DNA of 64,000 bases from positions 1,240,001 through 1,304,000 of the forward strand of contig NZ_CP033204.1 in NCBI RefSeq assembly GCF_022701295.1, written 5' to 3'. The first letter of the stretch is position 1, and each line of letters opens with the position of its first letter. Position numbers and translations under genes: made by a program. The DNA is from Sphingopyxis sp. YF1 (lineage in GTDB: Bacteria > Pseudomonadota > Alphaproteobacteria > Sphingomonadales > Sphingomonadaceae). Below the pieces are notes generated by a model. That model had not been told where the DNA came from. It saw nothing but the letters and a program-made list of their open reading frames with translations, and searched no databases. Shown piece by piece: positions 58,848 to 64,000 of the stretch.

Positions 58848-61411
58848 CCGGCACCATCCAATATTGCGGCACCGAAAGGCGCCGCCAGAGCGTGGCCGCC
58901 GCGACCGTCGATACCGGCGGCGGGGTGCTGCTGAACGGCATCGACTATGTCGAGGTGATCGACCGCGACGCGCCCGCGCCCGAAATGCGCCAGCGGCTGC
59001 TGACGCTCGTCTTCCTCCGCGATGACGGCGTGCTCGCCGCGGGCGTGCCGTTGCTCGGACCCGACAATTTCGCGATCGCGGGCGGCACCCGCGTCACCGG
59101 CATCCGCGTCACCGACGTCGATCCGGGACCGGCCGCGGTGCCGCACAGCCTGACGCTGACACTCGACGCAGCGGGCGACTATTCGCCCTATCGCCTGTCG
59201 GTGCGGCTGTCGGCGGTGAACGACGACCGGCCGCCCTTTCTCGACCCGCTGCTCGCCGCGGTCGATTTCAGCTTCAAGGCCGAATGTCCCTCGACCTTCG
59301 ATTGCGCCGCACCCGATGCTCCACCCGCGCCGCGCGCGTTCGGCCCGCCGATCGACTATCTGGCGAAGGACTACGACAGTTTCCGCCAGATGATGCTCGA
59401 CCGCATGGCGGTCAGCCTGCCCGACTGGACCGAACGCAGCCCCGCCGATCTTGGCGTCACTCTGGTCGAAGCGCTGGCACACGCCGCCGACCAGACGAGC
59501 TGGTTCCAGGACGCCGTCGGGACCGAGGCCTTTTTCGGCCGCGCGCGGCTGCGCCAGTCGGTGCTGCGCCACGCGCGGCTGCTCGGCTACAGCGCATCCG
59601 AAGGCTGCAACGCGCGCGTTGCGGTTGCGGTCGAGGCGAAAGACAATCTCGATGTCGGCCCGCTCGCCGCGCCGATCCTGGCAAAGGGGGTACGCCTGCT
59701 CACGCGACCGTCGCGCGGTGCCGGCCCGCTCGCCACGGTGCAGCCGCGCGATCCGCGGATTTTCGAGGATATGGTCGGGGCAGGGGCGATCGTCTTCGAA
59801 GCGCTGCACGATCTTCGTTCGCTGCGCGTCGCGCGCAACGCCATGCGCCTCTACGATTGGGGCGACAGCGCCTGCTGCCTGCCCGCCGGGGCCACCGCCG
59901 CGCACCTCGTAGGCACCCGCGCCGGGCTCGGGCTCGCGAAGGGCGACCTGATCCTGTTCGAGGAACTGGTGCCCTTCGGTGGCCGTGCGGGCGATCCGCC
60001 GGACCCTGCGCATCGCCAGCTCGTGCGGCTGTCGGCCGATCCGGTCGAGGTCCGCGACCCGCTGACCGCCGACGATCTCGTGCGTATCGAATGGCACGCC
60101 GACGACGCGCTGACCTTTCCGCTCAACCTTGCGCCGGCGCCCGATGCCGATGGCGACGGGGTCGAGGACGGCCCTCCGGGTGCGGTCGCGATCGGCAACA
60201 TCCTGCTCGCCGACGAGGGGCGCACCGTCGATTATGCGCTCAATCCGGGGCAGGCCGCGGAGGATGATTTTGTCGTCGGCGACATCGAACGCCGCGGTCT
60301 CACCCGCGACGACGCTCCCGGTACGCTCGTCCGGTTGCGGCTGCGCGGCGACGCGATCGTTCACGCGCCCGGCTTCGATCCCGAACGCGCCGCGGACGAA
60401 CCCGCGCGCGCGACGCTTGCGCCCGCGGAAGCGCCGGTCGCGCAGGTGCTGATCCGCGGCGACGGCCAGCGCTGGCGCGCGGTGCCCGATCTGCTCGCGG
60501 CCGATCCCTTCACCGCCGAATTCTGCGTCGAGGCGACCGATGCCGCGCATTATGCGCGCTTCGGCGACGGGGCGGGGGGACGCAAACCCGCCAATCCGGG
60601 CGCGATGACCGCGGTGATCCGCCACGGCGGCGGTCGGCGGGGCAATATCGGCGCCGATGCGATCGCTTACGTCGTTGCTGCCGACGGCGGGATAGTATCG
60701 CGCGTTCGCAATCCCTTGCCCGCAATCGGCGGTCGCGACCGCGAACCCGTTGCGGCGATTCGCGTCGCCGCTCCGCGACATTTTCGCCGGCAGCGCCGCG
60801 CCGTCACCCCCGCCGATTATGTCGCCGCCGCCGAAGCCTATGGCGACGTCCAGCGCGCCTATGCCGAACGGCGCTGGACGGGCAGCTGGAACACGATCTT
60901 CCTCGCGATCGACCGGCGCGGCGGCGGCGCGGTCGACGCGCTGTTCGAGGCGGGGCTGCGCGACCATCTCGCGAGCTACCGCCTCGCGGGGCACGATCTC
61001 GAAGTCGTGCCGCCGCGTTACGTCCCGCTCGACATCCGCCTCTATGTCTGCGTGTGCGGCGATCATTATGCGGGGGACGTCGAACGCGACCTGCTCGACG
61101 CCTTCACCGCCGGATCGACGCGCGACGGGCGCCCGGGCTATTTCCACCCCGATCGCTTCAGCTTCGGCGACAATATCCTGCTCTCGCCGATCATCGCGCG
61201 GGCGATGCAGGTGACGGGGGTCCAATGGATCGGCACGCGCGACGGTGCGGGCGCGGTGCAGGGCTGGTTCGGCCGGCTCGACCAGCCGGCGATCGACTAT
61301 GCCGACGACGCCGAAATCGCGATCGCGCCGAGCGAAGTCGCGCGGCTCGACAATGACCCGACCTTCCCCGACCGCGGCCGGATCGCCTTTCTGATGGCGG
61401 GAGGGCGCTGA
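58844..61411 (+). CDS. Baseplate J-like wedge protein (Afp11-type)
   Basis: 855 aa from a TTG at 58844 that overlaps the gp25 stop (TTGA); the frame is open upstream but only as shadow sequence, and no ATG or GTG lies near. Characteristic segments: FGPPIDYLAKDYDSFRQMMLDRMAVSLPDWTERSPADLGVTLVEALAHAADQTSWFQD, AFFGRARLRQSVLRHARLLGY, and the C-terminal J domain AYAERRWTGSWNTIFLAIDRRGG...FHPDRFSFGDNILLSPIIARAMQVTGVQWI. It forms the wedge ring around the hub. An unusual start codon in an otherwise ATG-coupled operon suggests lowered translation. Confidence 0.87.
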   Translation: MTGTIQYCGTERRRQSVAAATVDTGGGVLLNGIDYVEVIDRDAPAPEMRQRLLTLVFLRDDGVLAAGVPLLGPDNFAIAGGTRVTGIRVTDVDPGPAAVPHSLTLTLDAAGDYSPYRLSVRLSAVNDDRPPFLDPLLAAVDFSFKAECPSTFDCAAPDAPPAPRAFGPPIDYLAKDYDSFRQMMLDRMAVSLPDWTERSPADLGVTLVEALAHAADQTSWFQDAVGTEAFFGRARLRQSVLRHARLLGYSASEGCNARVAVAVEAKDNLDVGPLAAPILAKGVRLLTRPSRGAGPLATVQPRDPRIFEDMVGAGAIVFEALHDLRSLRVARNAMRLYDWGDSACCLPAGATAAHLVGTRAGLGLAKGDLILFEELVPFGGRAGDPPDPAHRQLVRLSADPVEVRDPLTADDLVRIEWHADDALTFPLNLAPAPDADGDGVEDGPPGAVAIGNILLADEGRTVDYALNPGQAAEDDFVVGDIERRGLTRDDAPGTLVRLRLRGDAIVHAPGFDPERAADEPARATLAPAEAPVAQVLIRGDGQRWRAVPDLLAADPFTAEFCVEATDAAHYARFGDGAGGRKPANPGAMTAVIRHGGGRRGNIGADAIAYVVAADGGIVSRVRNPLPAIGGRDREPVAAIRVAAPRHFRRQRRAVTPADYVAAAEAYGDVQRAYAERRWTGSWNTIFLAIDRRGGGAVDALFEAGLRDHLASYRLAGHDLEVVPPRYVPLDIRLYVCVCGDHYAGDVERDLLDAFTAGSTRDGRPGYFHPDRFSFGDNILLSPIIARAMQVTGVQWIGTRDGAGAVQGWFGRLDQPAIDYADDAEIAIAPSEVARLDNDPTFPDRGRIAFLMAGGR

Positions 61412-61413
61412 TC

Positions 61414-64000
61414 ATGGCGCACAAGCCCCCCGCCAATATCTGCGGCGCCGTCGAACGCGGCGTGAAGCGCCCGGACAATCGTCCGGGGCTCGCGTCGATC
61501 GCCTATCGCATCGGCACGCACCCCGAATTTTTCGACCGCATGCAGTGGCAACTGCCGCGGCACAATGTGAACGGCGAGGATGAGCCGCCGCTCTTTCCGC
61601 TCGCCGCGCTGCGCGCGCGCGCGGCCGGCGACCCGACGATCGCTCTGTTCGACGGCTTCGCCGCGACGCTCGACGTGCTCAGCTTCTACAGCGAGCGCGT
61701 CGCCAACGAAGCCTATCTCGGCACCGCGACGCAACGCCGCGCGCTCGTCGAGATGGCGCGGATGATCGGCTACGAACCCGCGCCCGGCGTCGCCGCCTCG
61801 GTCGCCTTGAGCTTCACGGTCGAGGCGTCCGACGATCCCTATCGCGCGGTCGAGATCCCCGTCGGGGTGCAGGCGATGTCGGTGCCGACGCGCAAGGGCG
61901 AATTGCCGCAGGTCTTCGAGACCACCCAGCCGATCACTGCGCGCGCCGAATGGAATGCGATGCCCGCGCGCACGCTCTACGACCAGCCGCTCGCGCTGTT
62001 CCACGACGGCGACGACGCCGGCAATGGCGGCATTTTCCTCTTCGACCTCGACAACAGCTTTGGCGAGGCGGCGCTCGGCGATCCCGATCTGCGCATATTC
62101 GACACGATCGCAAGCCTTGCCCCCTATCATCCGCTCGACGGCGAAACCGACCTCGTCAGGGCGCTCGAACAGCGGATCGAAGCGCACGCGCTCAACGCCG
62201 AAGTCGAACCGCTGCTGCGCGCGCTGCCGGTCGACGAAATCTATCTGCGCGGAACGGGACTCGGGTTGAAGGCGGGGCAGCGGATCGTCGTCATCGGCGT
62301 GGCGCTTCCCGGCGGCGGTCCCCGCAAGGTCGCCGCCTCGACCCTCCGCGTCGTCAGCGCGTCCGACGATCGCGAGTTCGGCGTCACCCGGCTCGTCGCG
62401 ACGCGCGGCGGCGAACCGCCCGCCGCGGTGCGAAGCGCCCCCGTTCGCCGCTCGCCGCGTTTCAAGCGGATCGGGATGCCGACCGCGCGGCTCGCCTTCA
62501 CCAGCGACACCGTGACCAACGTCGTCCGGCAGGCGGTGTGGACCGGCCCCGCGCTCACCGCCCTGGTCAGGAGCCAGTCCTGGTCGCGCGCCAAGCTGAT
62601 GCACCTCGTTCGGCGTCCGCGTCCCGTCGAAGTACCCGAAACGTCCGACGCGCGGCCGGGCCTCTATATCCTGCGCGACGATTGCGGCTTCTTTGGCGCC
62701 AGTGCGCCGCCGCAGGAGATGCTCGGCGACAACAAGGGGCCGTATCCGAAGCCGTGGGATGCCGACCCGGTCGACCCGAACGCGGACCCCCGTGGAGCCC
62801 ATGGCGATGGGGCGCCCGAAGACCGCACCGATCGCGATCGTCCGCGTCGCATCTGGACCGACAGTCAGGGCATGTTGCTGTCCGGCAACCACATTTATCT
62901 GGAGCGCGAGGTCAAGGACATCCTTCCCGACGGCTGGGTTGTGATCGAAACCGGCGATGGCGAGGCGATGGTGTTCCGCGTGGCGGCCGCGGCGACGCAT
63001 TCGCGCGCCGACTATGCGCTGACGGCGAAGACGACCGCGCTGAAATTGCGAGCGGCACCGGGCGCTGACGATCTGTTGAACCCGCCCGAAGCCGATGACA
63101 CGTCGCCACTCAACGCCTTCACATTCCGCACGGCGCACATCTTCGCGGCCAGCGCGCCGCTCGAACTTGCGGGAACCCCGATCCGCGACGACGTCAGGGC
63201 GGGCGCCGATGCGATCGATCTCGACGCGCTCTACCTCGACCTCGTCGATGGGCAGACCATATCGATCGCGGGGGAGCGCAGCGACGCCGACGGTCTCGCC
63301 GCGAGCGAGACGCTGAAGGTCCGCGATGTGGTTCACATCGGCGGCTTCACCCGCCTGTTGCTCGAAAGCGGGCCCGAATATGCGTATCGCCGCGCCAGCG
63401 TGACGGTGAACGCCAATATGGCGGCAGCGACGCATGGCGAGGGGTATGAGGAGCCGCTCGGTTCGGGCGACGCGGCGCAGGGCTTCCAGCGCTTCAAGCT
63501 TGCCAAGGCGCCGCTGACCTATGTCAGCGCGGAAACCGCGACCGGCCGCGCCTCTTCGCTCGCGATCCGCGTCGACGGCATCCTGTGGCACGAGGTGCCG
63601 ACGCTCTATGACGCCGGTCCCGACGACCGGGTCTATGCGGTTCGCTGCGAGGATGACGCGAGCACATGGGTGCAGTTCGGCGACGGGGTGCGGGGCAGCC
63701 GCTTGCCGACGGGCCAACTCAACATCGTGGCCCGCTACCGCGCCGGCATCGGCCTTGCCGGCGAAGTCGCCGACGAAGCGATCATCCAGTTGAAGACGCG
63801 CCCGCTCGGCATTCGGGCGGTGGTGAACCCCAGCCGTGCCAGCGGTAGCGCCGCGCCCGAAAGCCTCGCCGAAATCCGTCTTGCCGCGCCGCGCGACGTC
63901 AAGACGCTCGACCGCATCGTCTCGCTGGTCGACTATCGCGATTTCGCCGCCAATTTTGCGGGCGTCGGCAAGGCGCAGGCCGCCCGGCTCTGGTCGGGCG
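61414..64000 (+). CDS. Second large baseplate protein (Afp12-type), 3' end outside window
   Basis: Open from the ATG at 61414 (2 bases after the previous stop) to the window end: 862 codons and no stop, so incomplete. MAHKPPANICGAVERGVKRPDNRPGLASIAYRIGTHPEFFDRMQWQLP is followed by LFDGFAATLDVLSFYSERVANEAYLGTATQRRALVEMARMIGYEPAPGVAASVALSF, the baseplate-J-related start of Afp12/Pvc12. The end near the edge, IRLAAPRDVKTLDRIVSLVDYRDFAANFAGVGKAQAARLW, is the J-domain pattern. The genes expected next (Afp13 fibre, Afp14 tape measure) must lie to the right of this window. Confidence 0.87.
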   Translation, partial: MAHKPPANICGAVERGVKRPDNRPGLASIAYRIGTHPEFFDRMQWQLPRHNVNGEDEPPLFPLAALRARAAGDPTIALFDGFAATLDVLSFYSERVANEAYLGTATQRRALVEMARMIGYEPAPGVAASVALSFTVEASDDPYRAVEIPVGVQAMSVPTRKGELPQVFETTQPITARAEWNAMPARTLYDQPLALFHDGDDAGNGGIFLFDLDNSFGEAALGDPDLRIFDTIASLAPYHPLDGETDLVRALEQRIEAHALNAEVEPLLRALPVDEIYLRGTGLGLKAGQRIVVIGVALPGGGPRKVAASTLRVVSASDDREFGVTRLVATRGGEPPAAVRSAPVRRSPRFKRIGMPTARLAFTSDTVTNVVRQAVWTGPALTALVRSQSWSRAKLMHLVRRPRPVEVPETSDARPGLYILRDDCGFFGASAPPQEMLGDNKGPYPKPWDADPVDPNADPRGAHGDGAPEDRTDRDRPRRIWTDSQGMLLSGNHIYLEREVKDILPDGWVVIETGDGEAMVFRVAAAATHSRADYALTAKTTALKLRAAPGADDLLNPPEADDTSPLNAFTFRTAHIFAASAPLELAGTPIRDDVRAGADAIDLDALYLDLVDGQTISIAGERSDADGLAASETLKVRDVVHIGGFTRLLLESGPEYAYRRASVTVNANMAAATHGEGYEEPLGSGDAAQGFQRFKLAKAPLTYVSAETATGRASSLAIRVDGILWHEVPTLYDAGPDDRVYAVRCEDDASTWVQFGDGVRGSRLPTGQLNIVARYRAGIGLAGEVADEAIIQLKTRPLGIRAVVNPSRASGSAAPESLAEIRLAAPRDVKTLDRIVSLVDYRDFAANFAGVGKAQAARLWSG

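Noticed and set aside
61297..63717. 806-codon minus-strand frame
   Set aside because: Antisense of the Afp12-type gene. The plus frame matches a known family along its length.
44391..64000. Prophage or type VI secretion interpretation
   Set aside because: No capsid, terminase, integrase or TssJLM genes. The DUF4255, AAA+ ATPase and DUF4157 genes point to an eCIS.
1..64000. tRNA, rRNA, CRISPR arrays, insertion sequences
   Set aside because: None seen: no cloverleaf-like segments between genes, no regularly spaced direct repeats and no transposase-like protein in any frame.

Overview
The window looks like chromosomal DNA of a high-GC alphaproteobacterium, most likely a sphingomonad (Sphingopyxis/Sphingomonas/Novosphingobium type). 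That rests on the GC bias, three large TonB-dependent receptors with the 'IIVTA(R/Q)RR' N-terminus common in sphingomonads, ribosome binding sites of the GGAGAGG kind, and the density of catabolic genes. The species itself is inference. No rRNA, tRNA, CRISPR array, transposase or integrase was seen.

Region 1 (1-9.4 kb) is general envelope biology. A three-gene minus-strand operon encodes a VirJ/AcvB-like hydrolase, a DUF2147 protein and MprF (cut by the left window edge). Then come a small exported basic protein bracketed by hairpins, a TauE/SafE permease, a TonB receptor, a membrane-anchored LuxR-type regulator, a COG4705-like membrane protein and an outer-membrane protein.

Region 2 (9.8-22.9 kb) is a first catabolic module around a TetR regulator (14596-15258). 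It has a TonB receptor, a PPDK-like phosphotransferase that lacks the PEP barrel and is preceded by a Cys-rich 18-residue mini-ORF, and an operon of amidohydrolase, AttH/CrtC-like protein, PEP-synthase-type mobile-domain protein and cytochrome P450. Three transcription units each carry a GTAAG-N6-CTTAC type dyad just upstream, so they probably form one regulon. An acyltransferase-3/SGNH gene follows.

Region 3 (22.9-41.7 kb) is a second catabolic module around another TetR regulator (36744-37376). It has a double-domain CoA transferase, a GFA protein, an aldehyde dehydrogenase, two acyl-CoA dehydrogenases, a GMC oxidoreductase, a Rieske oxygenase, an acyl-CoA ligase, a second P450, DUF35 plus thiolase-like (aldolase type) proteins, an SDR, an alpha/beta hydrolase and a third TonB receptor. 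All three divergent promoters share a different 20-bp operator (consensus AAACTAWTRWYRTTAGRTAA). The gene content fits uptake, hydroxylation, oxidation to an acid, CoA activation, beta-oxidation and aldol cleavage of a bulky hydrophobic compound such as a steroid or terpenoid. The actual substrate cannot be read from sequence.

Region 4 (41.8-44.1 kb) holds rlmJ, a gene-poor gap and a double-PilZ protein.

Region 5 (44.4-64.0 kb, running off the right edge) is an extracellular contractile injection system (eCIS, Afp/PVC-like). In order: an unknown 126-aa protein, one sheath, one tube, a T4 gp26/51-like baseplate chaperone, a Pro/Ala-rich protein, a DUF4255 terminator/cap protein, an AAA+ ATPase, an 88-aa unknown, a 1180-aa DUF4157 putative effector, a tube/LysM adaptor pair, a hub, a spike, a PAAR-like tip, gp25, and two large baseplate J-type proteins. 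Most junctions are ATGA stop/start overlaps, so this is one long operon. The DUF4157 protein, the unknown small proteins and the two operator-defined catabolic regulons are the points most worth pursuing.
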